A DNA stretch of 64,000 bases from Candidatus Roseilinea mizusawaensis (lineage in GTDB: Bacteria; Chloroflexota; Anaerolineae; J036; Brachytrichaceae): assembly GCA_016841965.1 (NCBI GenBank), contig JAEANN010000024.1, positions 124,001 to 188,000 of the forward strand, read 5' to 3'. The notes under the pieces are model-generated. The model made no database searches and was not told the DNA's origin. It saw nothing but the letters and a program-made list of their open reading frames with translations. Of the stretch, positions 17,923-25,454 are shown piece by piece (position 1 is the first letter of the stretch; each line of letters opens with the position of its first letter). The translations under genes and the position numbers were made by a program.

Positions 17923-19242
17923 TTACAACAAGCCCAGCGCGCGCGCTACGTCTGGCCCAATGCCGATCACGTTTAGTGTGATTGGCGCCAGTAGTACCCC
18001 CAGGCAGTTCATGCGTCGGCCGCCTACCAGCACAGGGATCAATCCGATGCATGTGGCAACGGCCATTACGCCCAGTCCACCCAGGCCGGTGAAGCCGACG
18101 GTGATCGCGATCGAGATTGCCAGCGCGGGCGCCGAAATCAGCTTTGGGTTGAAGCGGCCGGTCAATGCGGCTGCGCCGCGCGCCAGCGCCACCAGCAGCG
18201 CAAAAGACAGGGCGCCGGCCAGCGCTACTGCGGCCACGGCCAGCCAATATGATTGCCAGCCATAGGGCACATAGATGGCGCTGATCATCCAGGCCATCCC
18301 GCCGCGCGTCAGTCCCAGGCCGGGCACGAACAGCAGCAGCAAGCCGCCGGCGTAATAGGCAATCTTCGACGCGCCTTGTGAAACCAGGAAGATGCGGTCA
18401 TCGCGCTGCGCGGTTGCGTGGCCGGCCAACAGCCCGCCAATGCCGCCGCTGATAACTGGCAACACACCGGCGAACAGGCCGCCGGCTACGCCGGTGAGTG
18501 TGCCGCGCACAAGCTGATACGGCGTGACTTCGAGGCGCAGCGCCGTATCTTGTTGAGGCGGTCGCACGCCGAAGATCAGCATTTGCAGCAACCCCGGCAC
18601 TGCAAATAGACCGACGAATGCGGGCAGCAAATTCTGAAAGGATGCCTCGATGGGCACCGGGCTGCGGTACAACAGCACAAACCCCAGGATGCCGCTGAGG
18701 AGGAACGTCAGCAATCCTGCGCCGAGGTAAGCCCATGCCGATAGTAGGCGGCGCAATGGCGTTGGCGCCAGCGCGTCATGGCGCGGCCATTCGCCAATCA
18801 CCAGAAATGCGATGATGGCTGTCAACATCCAGGCCATGTGCGGCGCGATGATCTGCCGCACGGGACGCAGCACTTCATCGAGCAGCGGAGCGGCTAGCAC
18901 GAGCGCCAGCAGCGCCCCCAGGCTGCCGGCGCCCACCAGCATGACTGCGTCGAGTCCGCGTCCACGCAGCAGCATTTTGGTTGCAGGCAGTACGATGAAT
19001 GCGCTGGCGTCGTCGGGCGCAAACAGAAAGACCGAGGGGATGACATTCACAACCGACCATCCCACAACCAGACCGATCATGAGCATGGCCATCTGCTGGC
19101 CGCTAAATGGAAGCGCCCGTTGCGCGGCCAAGAGGAACGCCAGCCCGGCCACGTTGTAGATGTGCAGGCCGGGCGCCAAGGCGAGAACCGCGCCGATCAC
19201 TGCGCCAATCAGCGCAAGCGCAATCAGGCTGGGATCGTGCAT
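17923..19242 (-). CDS. TctA/DUF112-type membrane protein
   Basis: 439-residue polytopic membrane protein. The N-terminus ALIGAVIGAVLALAPGLHIYNVA is the first-helix/Pro-Gly motif of the DUF112 branch related to the tripartite tricarboxylate transporter subunit TctA, but in the shorter form also found in archaea (COG1784-like). A second copy of the motif, GTLTGVAGGLFAGVLPVISGGIGGLLAGHA, begins the second half, so the protein is an internal repeat. No periplasmic TctC or small TctB partner is in the window, so the substrate and even transport activity are uncertain. Confidence 0.8.
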   Translation of the reverse strand: MHDPSLIALALIGAVIGAVLALAPGLHIYNVAGLAFLLAAQRALPFSGQQMAMLMIGLVVGWSVVNVIPSVFLFAPDDASAFIVLPATKMLLRGRGLDAVMLVGAGSLGALLALVLAAPLLDEVLRPVRQIIAPHMAWMLTAIIAFLVIGEWPRHDALAPTPLRRLLSAWAYLGAGLLTFLLSGILGFVLLYRSPVPIEASFQNLLPAFVGLFAVPGLLQMLIFGVRPPQQDTALRLEVTPYQLVRGTLTGVAGGLFAGVLPVISGGIGGLLAGHATAQRDDRIFLVSQGASKIAYYAGGLLLLFVPGLGLTRGGMAWMISAIYVPYGWQSYWLAVAAVALAGALSFALLVALARGAAALTGRFNPKLISAPALAISIAITVGFTGLGGLGVMAVATCIGLIPVLVGGRRMNCLGVLLAPITLNVIGIGPDVARALGLL

Positions 19243-19402
19243 TGAAAATCAGTATAGCCCAGAACACACCTGCACCCGCATGACCGCCGGCAGAAAAACA
19301 GTGAAACCCACCGTGTGGGTGGGCCTCACCGGGAGGTATGGGCCGCAACTCGCGCGCTGCGACCGACGTGCACGGCAGCCAAAAGCTGCGACGACTTGAT
19401 TC

Positions 19403-19723
19403 CTATTCTTGAACTTCAGCTTCGGCGTCTGCCGGGGTCTCTGAATCTTGTACGATCTCGGCGATCTGGCGCTTGGCGCGACGCCGGCGCTGTTTCTCGG
19501 CTTTGGCGATCACCTCTTCAGAACGCCGTTCGAGCCGGCGCTGGAAGCGATCTACCTGTCCTTCAGTGTCGATGATGCGTTGCTGGCCGGTGTAGAACGG
19601 GTGTGTGCCCGACCACACGTCCAGGTGCAATTCGGGCTTGGTCGACCCGACCGTGCCGACAAGCTCGCCGCCGACATACACCTTGGCATCGGGATAGTAC
19701 TTGGGATGAATGTCTTTCTTCAT
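19403..19723 (-). CDS. rpmE: 50S ribosomal protein bL31 with extended tail
   Basis: 106 residues. MKKDIHPKYYPDAKVYVGGELV...STKPELHLDVWSGTHPFYTGQQRIIDTEGQVDRFQRRL is the bL31 core. It lacks the four zinc-binding cysteines, so it is the zinc-independent form. After the core there is a basic helix (KAEKQRRRRAKRQ) and an acidic tail DSETPADAEAEVQE, making it about 35 residues longer than usual. Third gene of a minus-strand rplU-rpmA-rpmE set. Start ATG 19723 is preceded by a GGAGGC site. Confidence 0.93.
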   Translation of the reverse strand: MKKDIHPKYYPDAKVYVGGELVGTVGSTKPELHLDVWSGTHPFYTGQQRIIDTEGQVDRFQRRLERRSEEVIAKAEKQRRRRAKRQIAEIVQDSETPADAEAEVQE

Positions 19724-19740
19724 GATGTGCTTGCCTCCTG

Positions 19741-19782
19741 GGGCGCTACGCCGTGGGCGCTACGCCGTGGGCGCTACGCCGT
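19741..19782. repeat. 14-base tandem repeat, three copies
   Basis: Three perfect 14-base copies of GGGCGCTACGCCGT (19741-19754, 19755-19768, 19769-19782). The third copy contains the rpmA stop codon (TAG, at 19774-19776 on the minus strand). The copies fill most of the rpmA-rpmE gap. Confidence 0.9.
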
Positions 19783-20079
19783 TTCGGTTGCAGCCGGCGC
19801 CGCTTCGGGTTGCGACTTCAACCCAGACAGTGCCTCGACCCGCACCAGCTTGCGGCCGGTGGGCAAAGTCTCGAACCGTACCACGCCGTCTGCGGTAGCA
19901 AAAAGGGTGTAGTCTTTGCCCGCGCGCACGTTCTGGCCGGGCTTAATTTTGGTGCCACGCTGGCGCACGATGATGTTCCCGGCCCGCACCGCCTGGCCGC
20001 CGTAGATTTTCACGCCCAGTCGCTGGGCATTGCTGTCGCGGCCATTGCTGCTGGAGCTGCCGCCTTTCTTGTGTGCCAT
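19774..20079 (-). CDS. rpmA: 50S ribosomal protein bL27
   Basis: 101 residues. [67 protein letters not shown] is the complete bL27 signature, including the N-terminal tail that reaches the peptidyl transferase centre. No cleavable N-terminal extension of the Firmicutes type. An Ala/Pro/Glu tail ([11 protein letters not shown]) follows the core. The gene starts seven bases after rplU stops. Confidence 0.96.
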   Translation of the reverse strand: MAHKKGGSSSSNGRDSNAQRLGVKIYGGQAVRAGNIIVRQRGTKIKPGQNVRAGKDYTLFATADGVVRFETLPTGRKLVRVEALSGLKSQPEAAPAATETA

Positions 20080-20086
20080 GTCTCGA

Positions 20087-20485
20087 TCACTCCTCGTTCT
20101 GGGCCTGGTTCTCAGCCGTCTGGGCTGTTTCAGCCGTGGTTGCGGCTGTGGCGACGGCTGTGGCGACGGATGAAGTTGCTTCGCCGTTGCCCATAATTTT
20201 GATGCGGGTGTAGGTCTGGCGATGGCCGGTCTTCTTGCGATAGCGCTTCTTGGGTTGATAGCGGAAGACGTCGATCTTGTCGCCCTTCACGTCGCCCACT
20301 ACCTGAGCCGGCATGGTTACGCCCTCAACCAGAGGGCGCCCGACTTTGACGCCAGATTCGTCCGACCACAGCAGGACCGGCAACTGTAATGAGCTGCCGG
20401 GTTCTGCGTTCAACTTTTCAACGACGAAATCGTCGCCGGGCGACACGCGATATTGCCGGCCGCCCACCTTGACTACTGCAAACAT
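20087..20485 (-). CDS. rplU: 50S ribosomal protein bL21
   Basis: 132 residues from the ATG at 20485 ([25 protein letters not shown]), with AGAGGTGA upstream. The [18 protein letters not shown] signature near residue 85 is intact. About 30 residues of Ala/Thr/Glu-rich tail ([18 protein letters not shown]...) extend past the normal end. First gene of the ribosomal protein set, so the promoter should lie in the 325 bases upstream. Confidence 0.95.
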   Translation of the reverse strand: MFAVVKVGGRQYRVSPGDDFVVEKLNAEPGSSLQLPVLLWSDESGVKVGRPLVEGVTMPAQVVGDVKGDKIDVFRYQPKKRYRKKTGHRQTYTRIKIMGNGEATSSVATAVATAATTAETAQTAENQAQNEE

Positions 20486-20720
20486 AGATGATTCACCTCT
20501 TGGACGCCCCTCGGCGCGTCGGTGGCGCATAGCGCGCCAGTGCGACTTCCTGCGGGCGAGTGATAGCGGCTGTGCGCCGCCGATGTCTGTGACCTGGGCT
20601 GCGACGTTTAGATGACGAGCCAAAGAAACAGCGCGCAGATTATACGCGGTTGAAAGTTGGTGTCAAACCGTCCGGCGCCGGCTTTGCCGGCCAGTTATCG
20701 GCGCGCCGGCCTGGCTCTGG

Positions 20721-20767
20721 CGCTGCGCCGCAGATGCTCGCTGCGCCGCAGATGCTCGCTGCGCCGC
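20721..20767. repeat. 18-base tandem repeat
   Basis: Two perfect copies of CGCTGCGCCGCAGATGCT (20721-20738, 20739-20756) and an 11-base partial third copy, ending inside the left arm of the hairpin at 20764. Confidence 0.9.
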
Positions 20768-20797
20768 GCCCGAAGATGCTGTGAGCTTCGGGCGCGG
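20764..20797 (-). terminator. 12-base-pair hairpin downstream of the VOC gene
   Basis: Perfect inverted repeat CCGCGCCCGAAG/CTTCGGGCGCGG with a 10-base loop, 14 bases after the stop of the minus-strand gene ending at 20811. No T-run, so it may be a terminator of the hairpin-only type or a 3'-end stabiliser. Confidence 0.5.
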
Positions 20798-20810
20798 AAT
20801 CCATCTCCTG

Positions 20811-21263
20811 TCAATCGTTTTCCAACAGTTCCAGCACCGCCCCCAACTGCGTTACCCCGTCCATGTAGGCGTAACGTCCGCCGGTGTACTCGCCACGCTG
20901 AACCAACGGCACGCCATTGCTGGACAGATAAGCGATCTTGTCCGTCATCCCTTTAACGACAAAAGCGATGTGATGGATGCTATCGCCGCGCGCGTCGAGC
21001 TGATCTTTCCACGTGCTCGGTCCATCCATTGGCTCGATCAGTTCCACCGCTACCTGCCCCATATTGAAGAACGCCAGTTTCGCGCGGGCCGGGGTGGGCT
21101 GGCCGTTGTATTCCGTGCGGGCCTTGTCGTATTCGTCGGTGATGATGATGTCCGGCATGGGCAGGCCGAGGATGCGCGACCAGGCCCTGGCCTTTGTTTC
21201 AATGTCGTGCACGACAATGCCGACCTGGGTGACAAGATTCGTTCCGAGTGCGGGTTCGCTCAT
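20811..21263 (-). CDS. VOC-family protein, methylmalonyl-CoA epimerase-like
   Basis: 150-residue vicinal-oxygen-chelate protein. Two beta-alpha-beta-beta-beta halves are visible: VTQVGIVVHDIETKARAWSRILGLP (first metal His in the GIVVHD strand), FNMGQVAVELIEP (Glu), DSIHHIAFVVKGMTDKIAYL (His) and AVLELLE (Glu). The layout and the HHIAF motif match methylmalonyl-CoA epimerase and glyoxalase-like proteins; the exact substrate is uncertain. Start ATG 21263 has GGAG eight bases upstream. No methylmalonyl-CoA mutase gene is near. Confidence 0.83.
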   Translation of the reverse strand: MSEPALGTNLVTQVGIVVHDIETKARAWSRILGLPMPDIIITDEYDKARTEYNGQPTPARAKLAFFNMGQVAVELIEPMDGPSTWKDQLDARGDSIHHIAFVVKGMTDKIAYLSSNGVPLVQRGEYTGGRYAYMDGVTQLGAVLELLEND

Positions 21264-21502
21264 AGCAATGCTCCAGATGGGATGAGTTTGCCGGCAATCA
21301 TATACGCGCCTATCGTTTAGTTGAGTGTGTGGTGCAGCGCGCCAGACCGATCGACACGCCGGTTGCGATACCGCGCCGTGCGTTCTTTGTGCCACACGCG
21401 TACAAGAATTCAAAATCGATTATCGTTATACCCGCCGGCCCAACTGGGGCGGCGATATGCCGGTGCAGTCTTCTCACCGGTGATGAAAACTGGAGGCACA
21501 TG

Positions 21503-22759
21503 ATGGCGAGCGACACAAATGCATACGTGACCCCGAAGGCTGGCTCGGGCGGCGTGAATCTGCGCAGCCAACCCTTCATCGATCCGACCACGCGCATCGG
21601 TTTTTTGCCCGAAGGCGCGCGGCTGGTGTTGGAGGAGGCCGGCACAGACTGGCACGCCGGCCGCGTGTATGTTTCGACGCAGTTCGCCGAGGCGATCGGC
21701 GATGCCTTCGTTACACTGCGGCCCGGCGCGATCAGTGTGAACGTGCGCTCGGCGCCGGTGCTGAGCGACACGACCGATGTGGGCGATCTGAATGCCGGCC
21801 AGCGCTTGGAGCTGATTCAGTGGGTGGGCGATTGGCTGCTGGCACGCGCGTATGTGTCGACTCTGTTCAGCGACGTGGTCGTGGATAGCGGCAGCGAACC
21901 GAAACCGCCCAAGCCGGTCACCCCCTCTGGCCTGCTCACACCGGATCAAGTGCGCGCGCTGCCGCTCGCGCCGGCCCAACTGCGCGAAGTGCCGCCGGGA
22001 TTGAATCAGAACCAGATTCGCGCCGCGCGCATCTGGAACCAGTACGGCGGTTTGTTGGAACCGCTGGCAACCAGCATCGGCATCGAGCCGGCGGTGGCTG
22101 TCGCTGTCGTGGCCGTCGAATCGGGCGGGCGCGGATTTGGCGCGGATGGGCGCATGATTATTCGCTTCGAGAATCATGTGTTCTGGAGCCTGTGGGGCCG
22201 CAACAATCCGAATGCGTTCAATGCCTTGTTTGCCTTCAACCCTGGTCTGACCTGGCAGGGCCACAAGTTCCGCGCCAATGCGAATGCCCCTTGGCAGGAT
22301 GTGCACACCGGTACCCAGTCGAGCGAATGGGATGCCTTTCATGTGGCTGCTGCGCTCGACGCCAACGCCGCCAAACGCTCGATCAGCATGGGCCTGCCGC
22401 AGATCATGGGCTTCAATCACAAGCGCATCGGCTATGACACGGTGGAAGCGATGTTTGACGCCTTCAGCGCCGACGAGCGTTGGCAACTGCTGGGCATGTT
22501 CGCGTTCATCGTCGCCAACCCGACGCTGCCGGCGGCGTTGCAGCAGGGCGACTTTGCCACATTTGCCAAAGGCTACAACGGCCCCGGCCAGGCTGACTTT
22601 TACGCCGGCCTGATCCGCGCTGTGCGCGACGCCTTCCTCACGCTGCCGGCGTCCAAGGCGCTGGCATTGCCGGTGGCCATGGGCCTGCCGGCGATGGCCC
22701 CAGCGCGACCGGCTGCGCGACCCCGCAAGCGCACCACCGCGCGCCACAAGCGGTCTTGA
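21503..22759 (+). CDS. N-acetylmuramidase-domain protein with two SH3-like repeats
   Basis: 418 residues from the ATG at 21503 (GGAGG six bases upstream; 21500 is an overlapping alternative). Two tandem bacterial SH3-like units at the N-terminus: GSGGVNLRSQPFIDPTTRIGFLPEGARLVL... and GAISVNVRSAPVLSDTTDVGDLNAGQRLELI. Each is followed by RVYVSTQF/RAYVSTLF. Then a Pro-rich linker and a muramidase domain of the DUF3380 type with the catalytic Glu in AVAVVAVESGGRGF, then MIIRFENHVFW and ISMGLPQIMGFNHKRIGYDTVEAMFDAF. C-terminal tail is basic (ARPRKRTTARHKRS). No signal peptide, so it resembles an endolysin or an effector-like wall hydrolase, but no phage genes are adjacent. Confidence 0.85.
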   Translation: MASDTNAYVTPKAGSGGVNLRSQPFIDPTTRIGFLPEGARLVLEEAGTDWHAGRVYVSTQFAEAIGDAFVTLRPGAISVNVRSAPVLSDTTDVGDLNAGQRLELIQWVGDWLLARAYVSTLFSDVVVDSGSEPKPPKPVTPSGLLTPDQVRALPLAPAQLREVPPGLNQNQIRAARIWNQYGGLLEPLATSIGIEPAVAVAVVAVESGGRGFGADGRMIIRFENHVFWSLWGRNNPNAFNALFAFNPGLTWQGHKFRANANAPWQDVHTGTQSSEWDAFHVAAALDANAAKRSISMGLPQIMGFNHKRIGYDTVEAMFDAFSADERWQLLGMFAFIVANPTLPAALQQGDFATFAKGYNGPGQADFYAGLIRAVRDAFLTLPASKALALPVAMGLPAMAPARPAARPRKRTTARHKRS

Positions 22760-22858
22760 TGCGCGACAAAACACAGAACGACTTTTCACCGTAGCACAGG
22801 ATTAATCCTGTGCTACGAGTACGTCTTGATGCGCGACAAAACACAGAACGACTTTTCA
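22753..22858. repeat. Direct repeat flanking a 26-base palindrome
   Basis: An identical 36-base sequence at 22753-22788 and 22823-22858, separated by 34 bases containing a perfect 26-base palindrome (22791-22816, left half GTAGCACAGGATT). The left copy contains the stop of the muramidase gene, the right copy the stop of the opposing GH9-like gene. No coding capacity, no transposase. Could act as a bidirectional terminator or be a small mobile/REP-like element. Confidence 0.93.
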
Positions 22859-24211
22859 GGGCCGGAAGAACCGGCGCTCTCGCTGTGCTGATAGCGCGCT
22901 GATCCAGCCGGCGGCGTGCGGAATCCAATCCTCGTCGCAGTAGTGCCACGGGCCGTCATTGGCCGCTGTGGGGGGCACGACCAACTGGAATTGCGGGTTG
23001 GCGCTGAAGCCGTTGGGGATCGTGCCGCGAATGCCGGTCCAGTTGCCCACCGTGCGCCGGCCAATCCCGACGATCTGGCTGCGCGGTTCGGCCACGCCTT
23101 CGGGCAGATCTTCGTGATACTTCAGGCAGCCGGCAAACGACTCGCGCGTGATGCCGGCGTTCAACCCGGCGATCCATTGCAGGTTGCCAGTGGCGATATC
23201 GCGGAACGCGCGATCGCCAAAATATTGCTCGAACCAGGTCGCCAGCGCCGAGGCGAAACCGTATGACGTGTTGATGCCGTGCCACGGCCCGCAGAACGTC
23301 AGCAGCCCCTCGCCGGTGAAGTAACCCTCCGGCAACAGGTAGAACGGGTTCATGTGGCAGGCCGGCAGGAAGTAGCCATAGGCGAAGCGGTGCAGCATCT
23401 CGCGCCAAAGCCCAACGTCTGGGTGGTCGTACCAGCGGCGCTGCATGTCGATGAGTGGCAGAATGTAGTGGGGGAACGAGCCGCCGCTGTCATGGCCGAC
23501 ATGGTGATGGATATTGGCCTTTTCGGTGAAAGGGCTGCCGTCGAATGTGCGGAAGTGGCCGAAGAACGGGCCTTCGGGCGAGTCGGCGGACACCTGTCGC
23601 TGGGCAACCTGTCGCGCCAGGCGCGCGGCGTCGTGCTGATAGCGCAACTGGCCGGCGGCCCACAACTCCACGGCGGCCCACATCATCATGAACAGGTCAC
23701 GGGTCATGAATTGATCGGGCACAACGAAGTCGGGCGGCGCGCCGTGATTGCTGTGTGAGAAGCCGGCCCCGCCGAACGGACGCGCCCGAGTGAGCAGATA
23801 GTCCAGCGCGCGGATGGCGCGCGCCAGATAGTCGGCGCTTTTGTCTGGGCGCAGGTCGGCCAGCAGACGCGATGCGCGCGCCAGGGCTACTGCGCTCTGG
23901 GCGACATCGCCGGGGATGACCAGCATGTGATGCGGCAACTCGTGGACGATGGCGCCTGTGGGGAAACCGACAACCCCTGCGTGATCCTGGCACGCAGTGA
24001 GATAGTCGCAGCCTTGAATGATTTGGGCGATCAGCCGGTCGAGGTCGTGGTCGGAGAGATGTTCGTAGCCGGCGTTGAGCAGGTCGCACAGGCCGATCAG
24101 CATAGTAGCGTGGCTGTTCACCTCGCGCCAGTCCCAGCCGCAATCTTTCCAGCCCTTGTGATAGCGGGCCAGGCGGGCGCGTTCCTCCAGTTGATCAAGC
24201 GCAACCGGCAC
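22856..24211 (-). CDS. GH9-like glycosidase, catalytic part (frameshifted gene)
   Basis: 451-residue fragment read from a GTG within a longer open stretch (in frame back to about 24245, reading YYDLLWRETIVPVALDQLEERARLARYHKGW). The alpha/alpha-barrel-like, all-helical sequence with GWKDCGWDWREVNSHATMLIGLCDLLNAGY follows an Ig-like N-terminal domain encoded in another frame immediately upstream, the arrangement of GH9 enzymes with a CelD_N domain. Likely a cytoplasmic glycosidase acting on oligosaccharides; specificity unknown, and GH9 membership is by architecture. Ends in SAQRERRFFRP inside the repeat structure at 22858. Confidence 0.65.
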   Translation of the reverse strand: MPVALDQLEERARLARYHKGWKDCGWDWREVNSHATMLIGLCDLLNAGYEHLSDHDLDRLIAQIIQGCDYLTACQDHAGVVGFPTGAIVHELPHHMLVIPGDVAQSAVALARASRLLADLRPDKSADYLARAIRALDYLLTRARPFGGAGFSHSNHGAPPDFVVPDQFMTRDLFMMMWAAVELWAAGQLRYQHDAARLARQVAQRQVSADSPEGPFFGHFRTFDGSPFTEKANIHHHVGHDSGGSFPHYILPLIDMQRRWYDHPDVGLWREMLHRFAYGYFLPACHMNPFYLLPEGYFTGEGLLTFCGPWHGINTSYGFASALATWFEQYFGDRAFRDIATGNLQWIAGLNAGITRESFAGCLKYHEDLPEGVAEPRSQIVGIGRRTVGNWTGIRGTIPNGFSANPQFQLVVPPTAANDGPWHYCDEDWIPHAAGWISALSAQRERRFFRP

Positions 24212-24582
24212 GATTGTCTCGCGCCACAGCAGGTCGTAGTAACCTTAAAAGGGTCGCTGGCGAACAGAACTGTGTCGCCGGCGCGGATGAGGATGCGGTA
24301 GTCGCCGGGGTCGCGCAGGGATGAAAAGTCGGCAACCCACCATACGCTTTGCCACAGTTCGCCCCAGCGTGTCAGGGGACCGGCCAGCATCACGGCGCCG
24401 GCCTTGGCGTCCTGAATCTCGAATGTGGCGTCGGACGGCACGTGGGCCGGGTCGGTGCTGCGCACTAGCGCGCGCATTAGCGCGCGCACTGGCGCGCGCG
24501 CCGGCGCGCGTACGAGGGCGCGCATGGGGTCGCCCAGGTCATAGCCGATTTGAGAGTAGAGCAAGCCGGTGATCTCGGACAT
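24118..24582 (-). CDS. Ig-like N-terminal domain of the frameshifted GH9-like gene
   Basis: Residues 1-120 form a CelD_N/Ig-like domain: LYSQIGYDLGDPMRALVR...ATFEIQDAKAGAVMLAGPLTRWGELWQSVWWVADFSSLRDPGDYRILI. After FASDPFKVTT the frame leaves the family sequence and ends in a nonsense tail at 24118, while the correct continuation is in the frame of the 24211 fragment. A one-base change around 24236-24250, near a run of four T on the coding strand, explains the break. Residues 20-40 carry five four-residue repeats (ALVR, APAR, APVR, ALMR, ALVR) encoded by the 12-base array at 24460. Starts seven bases after the GH42-like remnant stops. Confidence 0.65.
   Translation of the reverse strand: MSEITGLLYSQIGYDLGDPMRALVRAPARAPVRALMRALVRSTDPAHVPSDATFEIQDAKAGAVMLAGPLTRWGELWQSVWWVADFSSLRDPGDYRILIRAGDTVLFASDPFKVTTTCCGARQSCRLRLINWRNAPAWPAITRAGKIAAGTGAR
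24460..24525. repeat. 12-base in-frame minisatellite in the GH9-like gene
   Basis: Five degenerate 12-base units (consensus GCGCACTAGCGC) in perfect register from 24460 to 24519 plus a partial unit. 12 is divisible by 3, so the expansion is in frame and yields Ala-Leu/Pro-x-Arg tetrapeptides inserted between DPM and STDPA of the Ig-like domain. Confidence 0.85.
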
Positions 24583-24588
24583 GATGTT

Positions 24589-25425
24589 TCAAAGCTGAAT
24601 AACGGCCACACCGTAGCGGCCCAGTTCGAGTGTAGCTGCTGTGGTCGCGCCGGTGAGCAACTCCTGCCGGCCGGCCGGCACAGTCACGGTCTGCACAGCC
24701 TCGGTGTGGTTGATGAGGAAGAGCAGGCGTTTGCCGTTGCCCTCGCGCACACATGCTTCGATGCCGGCGGGCGGCTTGACTGCCGGGGCGATGCCGGCCT
24801 GTCGCATGATCTCGGCGATCAGCGCGTCGTAGAAGGCGTCTTCGGCCATGTTTGCGCCGACGTAGTAGCCCACTCCGCGGCCAAAACGGTTGCGGGTCAG
24901 CGCAGCAAAGGATGCCATGTGCCACAGGTCGAAGCCGGCCAGCGGCTCGGCTGTGAGCGGTGTCACCCAATCGACCCATTCGACGGCTGTGTACGCGCCG
25001 GCCATCTCGCCCTTGCCGATCACGGGATACCGCATCTCCTGCGTCAGCGCCTCGTACTCCTCGATGGCGATGCCCAATGCGTCGCCGAGCAGGCCGGGCA
25101 AGGTACGGTTGTGGCAACGGCTGAACTCGTCCTTGACGCCGGTGCGTCCGTCGGCGATGAGGATGCCGCCGGCCTGCACAAAGTCGTTGAGTCGTTGCGC
25201 CAGTGTATCCGGCAGGATGTACAGATGTGGCGCAAAGATGACCTGATAGACGGAGAGGTCGGCATCAGGGGAGATCATATCCACGTTCAGGCCGGCACGG
25301 GTGAGGGCGCGGTAATAGCGGCGCATGGCGTTGTGGAAGTTGTTGGCCTGCGCGGGTGAGAACGGGCCGCCGCTATAGGCCGGCTGGATGTCGAACGCCC
25401 AGTATGCATAAGGGAACCTCGCGTC
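24589..25425 (-). pseudogene. GH42-like beta-galactosidase remnant lacking its barrel
   Basis: Reads FPYAYWAFDIQPAYSGGPFSPAQ then AMRRYYRALTRAGLNVDMISPDADLSVYQVIFAPHLYILP...FVQAGGILIADGRTGVKDEFSRC: the trimerisation (glutaminase-like) domain of GH42 enzymes, followed by the small C-terminal beta domain ending LELGRYGVAVIQL. The whole N-terminal TIM barrel (roughly 380 residues in intact relatives) with both catalytic Glu is missing. The remnant follows the URO-D-like gene's stop codon in the same frame, through a short heptanucleotide array. No ribosome site precedes the first in-frame Met (25326). Very likely non-functional. Confidence 0.75.
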
Positions 25426-25454
25426 GGGTGCGTGTTGCGTGTTGGGTGGGTGTC
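25420..25454. repeat. Heptanucleotide array at the GH42 truncation point
   Basis: Five 7-base units on the plus strand: CGCGTCG, GGTGCGT, GTTGCGT, GTTGGGT, GGGTGTC. The array overlaps the URO-D-like stop codon and sits exactly where the GH42-like sequence begins. Confidence 0.7.

Larger units (their letters stand above)
20486..20810. other. Intergenic region upstream of rplU
   Basis: 325 bases without a supportable gene. It must hold the rplU promoter and 5' leader; GC-rich inverted segments (for example GGCGCA...GCGCC near 20523-20540) could form an RNA leader, but I cannot match a known L21 leader. The part nearest 20811 holds an 18-base tandem repeat and a strong hairpin, listed separately. 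Confidence 0.6.

Noticed and set aside
20486..20810. Known L21 leader RNA or riboswitch
   Set aside because: GC-rich inverted segments are present but I cannot match them to a defined motif by eye.
21264..21502. Riboswitch (for example c-di-GMP type) before the muramidase gene
   Set aside because: Only a CACCGGTG inverted element near 21474; no conserved riboswitch core seen.
22753..22858. Insertion sequence with inverted repeats
   Set aside because: Only about 106 bases, no transposase and no target-site duplication of usual length; kept as a repeat structure only.
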